A stretch of DNA of 64,000 bases from Apilactobacillus sp. (GCF_025290035.1 NZ_JAMBKT010000001.1:119139-183138); one strand, 5' to 3'. Shown: positions 45,966 through 55,960, counted from the stretch's first letter. The notes: generated by a model not told the origin, from the letters alone. A program made the numbers and translations.

Positions 45966-46457
45966 TTATTTTCGTTCATAAACTTCGAATCGGTGTGGAT
46001 AAATATTCTTATCGTCTAAGATTCCTTCTTTAGTTGATACTAAATTAAAGTCATTATAATTTATTTCTGGCATCTTTGTATCACCATCAAAATCATAATC
46101 AATCACAGTTTTATATAATCTATCAACATATTCGGTTAGTTCACTAAATATTTTAGCACCACCAACGACAAATATTTCTTTATCACTAAATTTTTTAGCA
46201 AATTCTAAGAATTCACTTAATTCATTAAATACAACAACATCATTAGGATATTCTGATTTGTCATGACTTGTTAATACAGTATTTAATCTATTTGGTAGCG
46301 GTCTTTTAAAGCTTTCATAAGTAGTTCTACCGGCCATAATAATTTGATGAGTAGTAGTTTCCTTAAAATACTTCATATCGGCAGGTAAATGCCATGGTAA
46401 ATCGCCATTTAATCCGATAATGTGATCGTTTGATTCAGCCCAAAGAAAAGAAATCAT
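45966..46457 (-). CDS. dfrA: Dihydrofolate reductase
   Basis: Regenerates tetrahydrofolate for thymidylate synthesis. The 163-residue protein has WAESNDHIIGLNGDLPWHLP, the catalytic Asp in PADMKYFK, MAGRTTYES and IFVVGGAKIF. It follows thyA by 20 bases; the thyA-dfrA pair couples production and recycling of dihydrofolate. Confidence 0.97.
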   Translation of the reverse strand: MISFLWAESNDHIIGLNGDLPWHLPADMKYFKETTTHQIIMAGRTTYESFKRPLPNRLNTVLTSHDKSEYPNDVVVFNELSEFLEFAKKFSDKEIFVVGGAKIFSELTEYVDRLYKTVIDYDFDGDTKMPEINYNDFNLVSTKEGILDDKNIYPHRFEVYERK

Positions 46458-46477
46458 AATTTTTACCCCTTTTTATT

Positions 46478-47428
46478 TTATACAGCAACTGGTGCTTTAA
46501 TAGGATCGTGATGCTTATAATCGATTACTTTAATATCTTCCATATCGTAATCAAAAATACTGCTTTTATCAGGATTTAACCAAAGTTTTGGTGCTTCATA
46601 TGGTTCTCTTTGTAATTGTTCTTCAATTTGATTTACATGATTAGAATAAATATGAGCATCCCCTAAAGTATGAATAAATTCACCCGGTTCTAGTCCACAT
46701 TCCTTAGCGATTAATGATGTTAATAATGCATAACTAGCAATATTAAATGGAACACCCAAGAAGATATCACCTGAACGTTGGTACAATTGACAGCTCAACT
46801 TACCATCGGTTACATAGAATTGGAACATTGTATGACAAGGTGGTAGAGCAACAAATGGAATATCTTCTGGATTCCATGCTGAGACAATCAATCTTCTTGA
46901 ATCTGGATTACGTTTAATTTCATCGATTACATTTTGGATTTGATCAATAGTATCTCCAGTAGTGGTCTTCCACTTACGCCATTGACTACCATAAACCAAT
47001 CCTAAATCACCATATTTCTTAGCGAAATCATCATCTTCAACTATTCTTTGACAAAACTTCTTTTTTTCATCTAAATATACTTTCTTAAACTCATCATCTT
47101 CTTCAGCTCTTAGTCCAAAATCTGTCATGTCAGGACCATCATATTCATCAGATTCAACCCAGTTCTTGAATGCCCATTCATCCCAAATGTGGTTTTTGTG
47201 TTTTAGTAAGAATTGAATATTTGTATCTCCTCTTAAAAACCATAGTAATTCACTTTTAATAAGACCAAATGGTACTTTCTTGGTAGTTAAAAGTGGGAAT
47301 CCCTTGGATAAATCAAAACGCATTTGGTATCCAAAGGTACTAATTGTACCTGTTCCGGTTCTATCTTCTTTACGATGACCATTTTTTAATACATCACTAG
47401 CTAATTTTAAATATGCATCCTCTAACAT
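46478..47428 (-). CDS. thyA: Thymidylate synthase
   Basis: Makes dTMP from dUMP. The 316-residue protein matches the long Lactobacillus form, which has an extra insert of about 50 residues in the small domain (here about 90-140). The catalytic Cys is in [12 protein letters not shown] (near 198), with [20 protein letters not shown] downstream. It lies between the ABC-F gene and dfrA. Confidence 0.98.
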   Translation of the reverse strand: MLEDAYLKLASDVLKNGHRKEDRTGTGTISTFGYQMRFDLSKGFPLLTTKKVPFGLIKSELLWFLRGDTNIQFLLKHKNHIWDEWAFKNWVESDEYDGPDMTDFGLRAEEDDEFKKVYLDEKKKFCQRIVEDDDFAKKYGDLGLVYGSQWRKWKTTTGDTIDQIQNVIDEIKRNPDSRRLIVSAWNPEDIPFVALPPCHTMFQFYVTDGKLSCQLYQRSGDIFLGVPFNIASYALLTSLIAKECGLEPGEFIHTLGDAHIYSNHVNQIEEQLQREPYEAPKLWLNPDKSSIFDYDMEDIKVIDYKHHDPIKAPVAV

Positions 47429-47437
47429 AACGTTCCC

Positions 47438-49339
47438 CTATTCTACGTATTCACTTAGGTATTCCCATCTAGCGATCTTTTCATCAGATTGACGAGTTAA
47501 TTCATCAATTTGAACTTGTGTATCTGCTAATTTATCGTAATCATTACCTAAGTGCGTCATTTCTTCTTTTAATGTGCTAATTTGACTATCTAATTCGTCA
47601 ATTTCTTTTTCTAAATCATTATACTCAATTTCTTCAGCATAAGTTAGTTTCTTCTTCGTCTTTTCATCCGAAGTATCATTTTGTTGTTTCTTTTCAGTTA
47701 TATGTTGTTCATGATTTTTCTTTTTCTCAACTTTTTGGTTATCCGCAGACTTTCTTAAGTAATCCGTAAATAATCCAACATAACTTTCAATTTGGCCATC
47801 ACCATTAAAAATAAGCAATCGACTTGCCACTTTATCCAAGAAATATCGGTCATGTGAAACCGTTATTACCGTTCCACTAAAGTGAGAGATATAATCTTCT
47901 AGCACGGTCAAAGTAGATATGTCCAAATCATTAGTTGGTTCATCCAACAATAATACATTAGGTTGTTGCATTAACAATTTAAGTAGGTACAGTCTTCTTT
48001 TTTCCCCACCAGATAGCTTTCTAATTAATGTTCCATGCATAAATTTAGGGAACAGGAATTGTTCCAATAAATCTGTAACACTAATCTTATTACCGGTATT
48101 ATCAGTAACATGTTCACCAACATCTGTTAAGTAGTTAATAACACGTTTATCGTCTGGAATTGGCTCAGTTTGTTGGGTGTAGTAAGCCATCTTTACAGTT
48201 TCACCAATCTCAATGGTACCACTATCCAGTGGTAACTTATCGGCAATAACGTTTAATAATGATGATTTACCCGCACCATTTTCACCTGAAATACCAATTC
48301 TTTCATTTCTTTGGATTAATTCACTAAAATGACTCAAAATAATTTTATTATTTAAATTTAGACTAGCATCCTCGATTTCAATAACCTTTTTACCTAATCT
48401 TTGTTGACCTAGGTTAATATCAACATCTTCTTCAGTTTGAAGGTTACCAACATTTTCTTTTAAATCATTAAAACGATTAATTCGAGCTTGTTGTTTAGTA
48501 GTTCTAGCTTTGGCACCCTTTTTCATCCAAGCTAATTCTTGCTTATACAACTTTTGTTTCTTATGTTCTGCTGCAACTTCAAGATCAACTCTTTCGGCTT
48601 TTTGTGCTAAATAATCTTGATAATTACCTGTATATTCGAACAATTCTCCAAATGATAATTCCCAGATTTTATTTGCAATTTGATCTAAGAAATATCGATC
48701 ATGCGTTACAAATAATAATGCACCTTTATACTTGGCTAAATATTCTTGTAGCCATTCGATGGAATCAAAATCCAAATGGTTGGTTGGTTCATCTAAAATT
48801 AACAAATCTGGAGATTGAATTAAAACTTGTGCTAATCCAACACGTCGTTTTTGACCACCAGATAACGTACTAACTACTTGATTTACATCATCAATTTTTA
48901 GTTGCGTTAAAATCGTTTTAACATCACTTTCCGCATTCCAAGCGTCATCCTCATTCATCTTAGCTTCAGCATCTAAATACTGTCTTTCGGCTTTTGGATC
49001 ATCTGGATGATTAGAATAATTTTCCAATGTTTGTTCATAACGTCTGATTGTATTAAATACATCTTGGCTACCAGCAAAAACCGCTTCTAAAATTGTAAGT
49101 TCTTCATCCAATTTGGGTTGTTGTTTTAGGTATCCAATTGTATAAGTCTTAGAGGTTACGATGTTTCCGGTTGAATCAATATCTTCTTGTGATAACACAT
49201 TCAATAATGATGATTTTCCGCTACCATTGGTACCAATTAATCCAATTCGATCTTGTTCATTAATTATGAAATCAAGGTCTTTAAATAACGTTTTTTCACC
49301 ATATGTTTTAGTTAATGCTTCTGCACGTAGGGTTTGCAT
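47438..49339 (-). CDS. ABC-F family ATPase (Uup/YfmR type)
   Basis: A cytoplasmic 633-residue protein with two ABC domains and no membrane part. Each has Walker A (GTNGSGKSSLL; GENGAGKSSLL), signature (LSGGQKRRVGLAQ; LSGGEKRRLYLLK) and DEPTNHLDF/DEPTNDLDI Walker B. A linker follows the first domain, and a C-terminal coiled coil (about 540-630) resembles Uup. Such proteins act on stalled ribosomes; antibiotic resistance is not implied. It lies between cca and thyA. Confidence 0.93.
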   Translation of the reverse strand: MQTLRAEALTKTYGEKTLFKDLDFIINEQDRIGLIGTNGSGKSSLLNVLSQEDIDSTGNIVTSKTYTIGYLKQQPKLDEELTILEAVFAGSQDVFNTIRRYEQTLENYSNHPDDPKAERQYLDAEAKMNEDDAWNAESDVKTILTQLKIDDVNQVVSTLSGGQKRRVGLAQVLIQSPDLLILDEPTNHLDFDSIEWLQEYLAKYKGALLFVTHDRYFLDQIANKIWELSFGELFEYTGNYQDYLAQKAERVDLEVAAEHKKQKLYKQELAWMKKGAKARTTKQQARINRFNDLKENVGNLQTEEDVDINLGQQRLGKKVIEIEDASLNLNNKIILSHFSELIQRNERIGISGENGAGKSSLLNVIADKLPLDSGTIEIGETVKMAYYTQQTEPIPDDKRVINYLTDVGEHVTDNTGNKISVTDLLEQFLFPKFMHGTLIRKLSGGEKRRLYLLKLLMQQPNVLLLDEPTNDLDISTLTVLEDYISHFSGTVITVSHDRYFLDKVASRLLIFNGDGQIESYVGLFTDYLRKSADNQKVEKKKNHEQHITEKKQQNDTSDEKTKKKLTYAEEIEYNDLEKEIDELDSQISTLKEEMTHLGNDYDKLADTQVQIDELTRQSDEKIARWEYLSEYVE

Positions 49340-49351
49340 TTAATCACTCTC

Positions 49352-50551
49352 TCAAAAATTTTTAGCGGCTTCTATCAACGATTCCTTGTCATTATCTATC
49401 TCATTACATACCAGTGCTTTTTCTAGTTTGAACAAGATTTTACCCATTTCTGGACCTGGCTTAACTACGCCTGATTTTATCAAATCGCCACCGTTAATAG
49501 CCATTTCTTTCTTATCTTTAATATTAAGATGTTCATATTTGCTAATTAGATCTGATTCATTTTGTTCAAAACCATATAATTTAGCGATATGGTTGGCCTT
49601 TATCAACAAATCTTCTCCCGTTTGATACATTTCCCATTCATCTAATCGGTCTTGCTTAATATTATTAATAGCGTCAACACATTGTTGAGTATTTTTAATA
49701 ATGTCATTAGATGCTTTCCATTTTTTTAGCATTGAGCTAATTTCGTTTCTATTCATTGCAAAATTAAATGCGATAAATGACCAAACTTCAATTTCATCCA
49801 ATAATGTTAAATTATCAACTTTAGTAATCGCTTCTAATTGCTTTGGATAATTTCCAAATACTGGTACGTATTTATACATGTCTGTATTGAGCATGTCAGA
49901 AATTCCTTGCTTAGGTCGATTAGCCATCATCATTTTCACAAATTCAGTGTAAATTCTTTCGACTGCAATTTTATCTAATAAGTGACTGTTTTCTTTAATC
50001 GCGCTCATTGTTTTTTCTTCGATGTCGAAGTCCAATTTGCTGGCAAATCTAACGGCTCTCATCATTCTCAATGCATCTTCATTAAATCGTTCGTTAGGAT
50101 TACCCACGGCTCTAATTAAGCGTTTTTGAATGTCTTCTAGTCCATCAAATAAATCAGTAACTTCACCATTTTCTCTCATGGCAAAAGCGTTAATTGTAAA
50201 ATCACGACGTTTTAAGTCTTCGTCTAAGGATCTCACAAATTCTACTTTATCAGGTCTTCGATAATCTTGATAGCCAGATTCAGTTCTGAATGTTGTAATC
50301 TCATAACCTTTTTTATTGTATAAAACCATCACTGTTCCGTGTTCTATTCCAGTATCAACGGTTTTCTTGAATATTTGCTTAATTTCTTGTGGATAAGCAC
50401 TTGAGGCAATATCAACGTCATGAATTGGTAACCCTAAAATAGTGTCACGCACGCTACCGCCAACGAAATAAGCTTGGTAGCCACCTTCTTCAATTTGTTG
50501 CATTACAGGACGCGCTTTTTCAAATTCGTTCGGTAATTTTTCGATTTTCAT
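49352..50551 (-). CDS. cca: CCA-adding tRNA nucleotidyltransferase
   Basis: Adds or repairs the CCA end of tRNAs; needed here because the tRNA-Arg in this window does not encode CCA. The 399-residue class II enzyme has FVGGSVRDTILGLPIHDVDI (with the metal DxD), RRDFTINAFAM, RRLIRAVG-type RLIRAVGNPNERFNED and the all-helical tail. The ATG at 50551 has AGG 7 bases upstream; a TTG extension of six codons is unsupported. Confidence 0.96.
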   Translation of the reverse strand: MKIEKLPNEFEKARPVMQQIEEGGYQAYFVGGSVRDTILGLPIHDVDIASSAYPQEIKQIFKKTVDTGIEHGTVMVLYNKKGYEITTFRTESGYQDYRRPDKVEFVRSLDEDLKRRDFTINAFAMRENGEVTDLFDGLEDIQKRLIRAVGNPNERFNEDALRMMRAVRFASKLDFDIEEKTMSAIKENSHLLDKIAVERIYTEFVKMMMANRPKQGISDMLNTDMYKYVPVFGNYPKQLEAITKVDNLTLLDEIEVWSFIAFNFAMNRNEISSMLKKWKASNDIIKNTQQCVDAINNIKQDRLDEWEMYQTGEDLLIKANHIAKLYGFEQNESDLISKYEHLNIKDKKEMAINGGDLIKSGVVKPGPEMGKILFKLEKALVCNEIDNDKESLIEAAKNF

Positions 50552-50577
50552 TTTTATACCTACTCTCAATACAATCT

Positions 50578-50607
50578 ATATTAAATATTAACAGATTAAT
50601 CCCTCAA
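50578..50607 (-). promoter_or_regulatory. Candidate cca promoter
   Basis: TTGAGG (50602-50607), an 18-base spacer and TAATAT (50578-50583) on the minus strand, in the divergent gap with the Xer-like gene. Confidence 0.5.
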
Positions 50608-50615
50608 TTTACAGA

Positions 50616-50644
50616 TTGAAGTTTAACAGTTTTAGTGCTGTAAT
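50616..50644 (+). promoter_or_regulatory. Candidate promoter of the Xer-like gene
   Basis: TTGAAG (50616-50621), a 17-base spacer and TGTAAT (50639-50644) with an extended TGC. It starts about 30 bases before the gene. Confidence 0.55.
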
Positions 50645-50673
50645 ATATTCATATAAGAAGGAGTGATTTTAAC

Positions 50674-51504
50674 TTGTCAGCTAAAAATAATTACCCTTAT
50701 CAAGATAGTTTTACAAAGCATTTATCATCTAAAGATTTATCTGAAGTTACAATTGATGAATATAACAAAATATTAACCGAATTATTTAATTATTTATCTG
50801 AGTTTAATAAAGGATATCAATCAGATCATCGTGTTGAAAATCTATTCAACCGAGATATTGAGGAATATTTAAATATGCTATTAAATAATCGCCAAATTAG
50901 TAATTCGACCTATAACAAAATTTTATCGCACATCAACGTCTACTTTAATTACCTTTTCACACATAATTTGAACTCCAATTTACCTACAATTGAATTAAAA
51001 GGCTTAAAAAAGACATCTAAGGAAGATGTCAATGTTAAATGGATAAATGAACTAGACTCTATTTTAAAGAACAATAACGTTCATTTTTATGCCCGTATGA
51101 CAATGTTGTTAACTAGCAAGGGATATAAATCCGAAGAGTTTCTTCAAACAGGATTTTATAAACAACTAGACTCTATTAATTTCACTGAAAATGAATTAAT
51201 TTTCAAAACATCGTTCGATGAATTTATTAAGCCCATCCAAGAAAAGCAACGTTCTTCTGATATTTTTTTGAAACAAAGATTATCTAAGCAACCCAACATT
51301 ACAATTCAAGGGCTTCATAAATACCTTAAACCGAGTGAAGATGTTTTAAACATGTCACTTAATCCTTCCACCTTATTTCAATCCTATATTGTTTTTTACA
51401 TTCAAAAAAATCCAAACCTAAATGATATAGACTTATCTACACATTTAAATTTGGATTTATCCTCAATCAATTATTATAAACAATTAGCAGCTAAATTAAT
51501 CTAA
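50674..51504 (+). CDS. Xer-like tyrosine recombinase fold protein, probably inactive
   Basis: A 276-residue protein shaped like XerC/XerD: an N-terminal SAM-like domain (about 10-105; DEYNKILTELFNYLSEFN, NRDIEEYLNMLL) and a catalytic-like domain. The key residues are mostly lost: TSKGYKSEE (147-155) replaces TGxRxSE with Tyr for Arg; PSTLFQS (231-237) replaces the HxLRH region; LNLDLSS replaces LGHxS. A tyrosine remains in INYYKQL (265-271). It is therefore unlikely to cut DNA and may bind DNA or partner Xer proteins. The start is TTG with AAGGAG 10 bases upstream. Confidence 0.7.
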   Translation: MSAKNNYPYQDSFTKHLSSKDLSEVTIDEYNKILTELFNYLSEFNKGYQSDHRVENLFNRDIEEYLNMLLNNRQISNSTYNKILSHINVYFNYLFTHNLNSNLPTIELKGLKKTSKEDVNVKWINELDSILKNNNVHFYARMTMLLTSKGYKSEEFLQTGFYKQLDSINFTENELIFKTSFDEFIKPIQEKQRSSDIFLKQRLSKQPNITIQGLHKYLKPSEDVLNMSLNPSTLFQSYIVFYIQKNPNLNDIDLSTHLNLDLSSINYYKQLAAKLI

Positions 51505-52764
51505 ATACTCTTCTAACATAAATGCAGCCTCTTCATCATTAGGTTGCATTTTTACATATCTGCTCAATAATTCGTATGAATTATCCTTATCACCATATTC
51601 CCTAAAGAATAATGCAGCTTCCTTTAAAAAGTCGGCATTATCTTCAAAATATGGTTTAGCAGCTAAATAATTTTTATGCGCTAATTTTAAATTGTCTAAC
51701 TTATCATATGAAATTGCTAAATTCCAATAAAATTGTGGATCGAGTTCATGATTTTCAATATAAGTATTTAATAACTTTACATTTTCCTCAAAGTCTTCTC
51801 TAAATACAAATAAGTTAGATAATTCCAATACGATTTCAATATCATCTGGATCAATCTTATTACCTTCTTGAAGGTATTTTAGTGCGTCATCAGTTTCAGA
51901 TAATTTAAGCGCTGCTCTAGCTGTAGATAAATACAATTTTTCATTATATTGATCAACACTCAAACCTTCTTGAAGTACTTTATAAGCATCTTCAATTTTA
52001 TTAGTTGCTTCGAGTGCTTGACCCAAGTATGGATATAAGGTCGCGTACTGTGGATCGCTATCACGTAATTCTTTAAAGATATCAATTGCTTGATCGTATT
52101 CTTTCAACTGAAGGTACGTAAATGCAGTTTCAAACTTAACATCGGATGACATATCAACTGTCTTAATTTGCTTTAAATAACCAATTGCATTTTCAAAATT
52201 ACTGTCATTAGCGTATGAAATTCCAACTCGTTCAACCAGATTAACTGCGGATAAGTTCATAATTCCTTTTTTAATTAAAGTTAAATATTGAGGAATTGCT
52301 TTATTGTATTCCCCCATCGTATAGAACAATTCAGCCAATGCAAATGTAATTACATCTTCATCTGGCTCTATTTTTTGGGCTTCTAATAGCTTTTCTCTAC
52401 TGACCTCAAATAATTCTTGAGTTTGGTAAAGATCAGCTTGCACCATTAAAGATTGAAGATATGCAGGTGAATCTTTGCCAATCTTACTTAATTGTTCAAG
52501 TGCTTCATCTGTATTACCTTCACTGATTAAAATATCAGCAATGTCTGTTCTTAATTCGTCTTCATCGGGGAATTTTTTTAATAACTTTTCATATAATTCT
52601 TTAGCTTGGTTGGTGAAACCATAAGAATATAACTCCTCTGCGAGTGAATAAACCATTTCATCACTATCATGATGAAGTGCCAAATTATATTGCTTATTAA
52701 ATTCTTCAATATTTCCGTCTTCCAGAAAATCTAATGCCTTCTGCGAATAACTCAAATTTATCAC
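51496..52764 (-). CDS. Tetratricopeptide repeat protein
   Basis: A 422-residue cytoplasmic protein built of about ten TPR units (for example AKELYEKLLKKFPDEDELRT, YNKAIPQYLTLIKKG, YDQAIDIFKELRDSDPQYA). It resembles Bacillus YpiA. TPRs mediate protein contacts; the partner is unknown. Its 3' end overlaps that of the convergent Xer-like gene by 9 bases. It lies downstream of hup. Confidence 0.9.
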   Translation of the reverse strand: MINLSYSQKALDFLEDGNIEEFNKQYNLALHHDSDEMVYSLAEELYSYGFTNQAKELYEKLLKKFPDEDELRTDIADILISEGNTDEALEQLSKIGKDSPAYLQSLMVQADLYQTQELFEVSREKLLEAQKIEPDEDVITFALAELFYTMGEYNKAIPQYLTLIKKGIMNLSAVNLVERVGISYANDSNFENAIGYLKQIKTVDMSSDVKFETAFTYLQLKEYDQAIDIFKELRDSDPQYATLYPYLGQALEATNKIEDAYKVLQEGLSVDQYNEKLYLSTARAALKLSETDDALKYLQEGNKIDPDDIEIVLELSNLFVFREDFEENVKLLNTYIENHELDPQFYWNLAISYDKLDNLKLAHKNYLAAKPYFEDNADFLKEAALFFREYGDKDNSYELLSRYVKMQPNDEEAAFMLEEYLD

Positions 52765-52778
52765 TCCTATGATTAAAA

Positions 52779-52814
52779 TAAAAAGGCCGGTTCGACATTT
52801 GTCGGACCAGCCTA
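52779..52814 (-). terminator. Intrinsic terminator after hup
   Basis: A 14-base stem AGGCCGGTTCGACA/TGTCGGACCAGCCT with one mismatch and one wobble pair, and a T run on the minus strand, about 20 bases after the HU stop. Confidence 0.9.
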
Positions 52815-52833
52815 ATTATAAAGCAAGCTGTTA

Positions 52834-53109
52834 TTATTTAACAGCATCCTTTAAAGCCTTACCTGGTTTGAAAGCAGGTACTTTACTTGCAGGAATTTGA
52901 ATTTCTGCACCAGTTTGAGGGTTACGACCCTTACGAGCAGCACGTTCACGTACTTCGAAGTTACCGAAGCCGATTAATTGTACCTTTTCGCCCTTAGCTA
53001 AACTACCTTGGATTGATTCAAAAACAGCATCAACTGCTGAAGTTGCATCCTTCTTAGTCAAACCAGTTTTAGTAGCTACGTCGCTTACTAATTCTGCCTT
53101 ATTAGCCAT
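52834..53109 (-). CDS. hup: DNA-binding protein HU
   Basis: A 91-residue nucleoid protein starting [20 protein letters not shown] with the HU arm signature [25 protein letters not shown] lies 8 bases upstream of the ATG. Single-gene unit with its own promoter and strong terminator, as suits a very abundant protein. Confidence 0.98.
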   Translation of the reverse strand: MANKAELVSDVATKTGLTKKDATSAVDAVFESIQGSLAKGEKVQLIGFGNFEVRERAARKGRNPQTGAEIQIPASKVPAFKPGKALKDAVK

Positions 53110-53194
53110 GTGTTTCACCTCCCACAATGTTCGGAAAACAATAATGCTTTTCGACTTATGTAATCACAACAAATTAATGTCATTACATTTATTC

Positions 53195-53223
53195 AAGATA
53201 TCACATAAACGCCTACAATTCAA
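53195..53223 (-). promoter_or_regulatory. hup promoter
   Basis: TTGAAT (53218-53223), a 17-base spacer and TATCTT (53195-53200) with an extended TGA. It lies about 86 bases before the hup start, leaving a leader of about 80 bases. Confidence 0.65.
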
Positions 53224-53280
53224 CGATTTTATTATTTTTTTCACATAATTTATAAAAAAGTTAGAATTAATAGTTACTGT

Positions 53281-54588
53281 CTACTTGCGCTTTCTAGAAA
53301 TTATTTTAATAGGGGTCCCAGAGAAATCAAAATGTTCTCTAATTTGATTTTCAATATATCTTCTATATGAGAAATGCATTAAATCTTCATCATTTACAAA
53401 GATCACCAAAGTAGGTGGTTCACTCTTCACTTGAGTTGCGTAGTAAATTCTTAACTTACGACCATTAATACTTGGAGTTGGTGTCATTGCAATTGCATCC
53501 ATCAAGACATCGTTAAGCATAGATGAAGAAATTCGCTTAGCATGGTTATCATAAACACGTTTAATCAATTCTGGAATTTGATTTAATCTTTGCTTGGTAA
53601 GTGCCGAAACGAATAGGATTGGTGCATATGAAAGGTATTGGAATTGACTTCTTATCCCAGCTTCAAATTCTTGTTGAGTTTTGCTGGTCTTTTTAAGTGT
53701 ATCCCATTTATTAACAATGATAATGATTCCCTTACCACCTTCATGGGCATATCCGGCAATTCTCTTATCTTGTTCTCGAATACCTTCTTCAGCATTCAAA
53801 ACAATTAGCGCTACATCACTGTTATCAATTGCTTTCATTGCTCTTAATACTGAGTAGCGTTCGGTATTTTCATACACTTTACCACGTTTTCTTAAACCAG
53901 CAGTATCAACCATTGTGAATTCTTGGCCATCTTGTTCGAATTCAGTATTAATGGCATCTCGAGTGGTTCCAGCAACGTTAGAAACGATAACTCTTTCTTC
54001 ACCCAAAATAGCATTAACTAATGATGATTTTCCAACATTTGGTCGACCAATCAAACTAAAACGAATTTTATCGTCATTTTCTTCTTCTGTTTCTTCTTTA
54101 AAGTGTTTGATAACTTCATCTAATAAATCACCTAGACCTAATCCATGGGCCCCAGAGATTGGATATGGGTCGCCAAAACCTAATGAATAAAAGTCGTAGA
54201 TGCTTGATCTACTTTCGAAATTATCAACTTTATTAACAGCTAATACGATTGGTTTGTTAGTTCTGTATAAAATTCTAGCAATGTTATCATCAGCGTTGGT
54301 AATTCCTTCTTTACCATTAACCATAAAGATAATTACATCAGCTTCTTCAATTGCTATTTCAGCTTGCGCGGTAATTTGTTTAACAAAAGGTTGATCACCG
54401 ATTTCAATACCACCTGTATCAATCATACTAAACTCGTGACCTAACCATTCACCGTGAGAATAAATTCTATCACGGGTTACTCCTGGAGTATCTTCTACAA
54501 TCGAAATTCTCTCACCGGCAATTCGGTTAAAAATTGTTGATTTTCCAACATTTGGTCTTCCAACAATTGCAACTGTAGGTAAACCCAT
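53281..54588 (-). CDS. der: Ribosome biogenesis GTPase Der (EngA)
   Basis: A tandem-domain GTPase for 50S assembly. The 435-residue protein has two complete G domains ([12 protein letters not shown] near residue 10 and [12 protein letters not shown] near 184; DTPG/DTAG; NKVD/NKWD) and a C-terminal KH-like domain. The ATG at 54588 is preferred ([13 protein letters not shown]); another is two codons earlier. It lies downstream of rpsA. Confidence 0.98.
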   Translation of the reverse strand: MGLPTVAIVGRPNVGKSTIFNRIAGERISIVEDTPGVTRDRIYSHGEWLGHEFSMIDTGGIEIGDQPFVKQITAQAEIAIEEADVIIFMVNGKEGITNADDNIARILYRTNKPIVLAVNKVDNFESRSSIYDFYSLGFGDPYPISGAHGLGLGDLLDEVIKHFKEETEEENDDKIRFSLIGRPNVGKSSLVNAILGEERVIVSNVAGTTRDAINTEFEQDGQEFTMVDTAGLRKRGKVYENTERYSVLRAMKAIDNSDVALIVLNAEEGIREQDKRIAGYAHEGGKGIIIIVNKWDTLKKTSKTQQEFEAGIRSQFQYLSYAPILFVSALTKQRLNQIPELIKRVYDNHAKRISSSMLNDVLMDAIAMTPTPSINGRKLRIYYATQVKSEPPTLVIFVNDEDLMHFSYRRYIENQIREHFDFSGTPIKIISRKRK

Positions 54589-54615
54589 TAGCATTCACCC
54601 TTTCCTTACTTCATT

Positions 54616-54652
54616 AAAAAAATATCCTTCACCAAAAATGAAGGATATTTTT
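54616..54652 (-). terminator. Intrinsic terminator after rpsA
   Basis: A perfect 14-bp AT-rich stem AAAAATATCCTTCA/TGAAGGATATTTTT with a 7-base loop, between rpsA and der. Confidence 0.88.
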
Positions 54653-54666
54653 AAAGATTGAAAATA

Positions 54667-55884
54667 TTATTGATTATCTTCGTCTAATCCTTTACCAACA
54701 ATGTCACCTAAAGTGAATCCATTTTCTTCTTCAGGAGCATTTTCAGTAGCATTATCAGTAGCTTCGACTTGTTCGTTTGAACCTTGTGCATTTTCTGGTT
54801 CTGGTTCAAGAGCTCTTAATGATAAAGCTAAACGATGTTCACTAGGGTTAACATCTAATACTTTAGCATCAACAGTTTCACCAACTTTAAGTACGTCTGA
54901 TGGCGCATTAACATGCTTGTGTGAAATTTGTGAAATGTGAATTAATCCTTCGACACCAGGAATTACTTCAGCAAAGGCACCAAAATCAACGATTCTCTTA
55001 ATAGTTACCTTAACAGTACTACCTTGAGGTGCTTTTTCTTCAATTTCATCCCATGGTTGAGCTTGAGTTTGTTTGATTGAAAGTGAGATTCTGCCACGTT
55101 CTTCGTCCATAGCAATAACCTTAACTTTTACATCTTGACCGTTTTCAAGAACATCAGCAGGTTTGTTTACACGATCGTATGAAATTTCTGATACGTGAAC
55201 TAGTCCATCAATTCCGCCTAGATCAACAAATGCACCAAAATCAGTCATACGTGCAACTTTACCTTCAACAACGTCACCAACGTTTAATTTACCCATAACT
55301 TCACTACGTGCTGCTTCTTGGTTCTTAGCAACGACATCACTATGTGATAGAACTAAACGATTCTTTTCAGGTACGATTTCAACAATTTTACATTCGAATT
55401 CTTGACCGTTATATTGACTTAGGTTTCTAACAAAATGGTTAGTAATCATTGATGCAGGGATAAATCCGCGTACACCAGCATTTACTACTAAACCACCACG
55501 AACTGCGTTTTGTACAGTAACGTTAATTGTTTCATTGTTTTCAGCTTTAGCTTTTAATTCATCCCAAACCTTACGTTCTTCTAAACGACGGATTGATAGA
55601 AGGAAGCTTCCGCCTTCTTTATCGTCACCAATACGTGAGATAACAACAAATTTACCTTTGTCTCCAACTTTAAATTTGCTTTCTACATCTTCAACAGGTT
55701 GAGATGATAGTTCACGACGAGGAACAACCCCTTCAACCCCAGCATTATCGATACCAATAATTAATTGATGATCCTTATCAAAGGCTAAAATTTCACCTTC
55801 AACAACATCGTTGATATTAACTTGGTCCACGCTATCCAAGGCTTCTAATAAATCTTTGTTTGTTTGTTCATCTGATTCACTCAT
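54667..55884 (-). CDS. rpsA: 30S ribosomal protein S1 homologue
   Basis: A 405-residue protein with four S1 RNA-binding domains, starting near residues 20, 105, 190 and 275 (for example DVVEGKVARMTDFGAFVDLG, VKVTIKRIVDFGAFAEVIPG), plus an acidic tail. Gram-negative S1 has six domains; the four-domain form is usual in Firmicutes (YpfD), where its ribosomal role is less firm. It follows cmk, the conserved cmk-rpsA pair. Confidence 0.95.
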   Translation of the reverse strand: MSESDEQTNKDLLEALDSVDQVNINDVVEGEILAFDKDHQLIIGIDNAGVEGVVPRRELSSQPVEDVESKFKVGDKGKFVVISRIGDDKEGGSFLLSIRRLEERKVWDELKAKAENNETINVTVQNAVRGGLVVNAGVRGFIPASMITNHFVRNLSQYNGQEFECKIVEIVPEKNRLVLSHSDVVAKNQEAARSEVMGKLNVGDVVEGKVARMTDFGAFVDLGGIDGLVHVSEISYDRVNKPADVLENGQDVKVKVIAMDEERGRISLSIKQTQAQPWDEIEEKAPQGSTVKVTIKRIVDFGAFAEVIPGVEGLIHISQISHKHVNAPSDVLKVGETVDAKVLDVNPSEHRLALSLRALEPEPENAQGSNEQVEATDNATENAPEEENGFTLGDIVGKGLDEDNQ

Positions 55885-55960
55885 GTGATATTCCTCCTTG
55901 AGACTACTATAATTATTATTTTAGACTATGTTATTAATAAAATCTAGTTTATTGACTAAT

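Noticed and set aside
47438..49339. ABC-F protein as an antibiotic-resistance determinant
   Set aside because: The C-terminal coiled coil and gene context fit the housekeeping Uup/YfmR group rather than the resistance subfamilies.
53224..53280. Terminator after der
   Set aside because: The gap is AT-rich, but I found no GC-containing stem with a T run.
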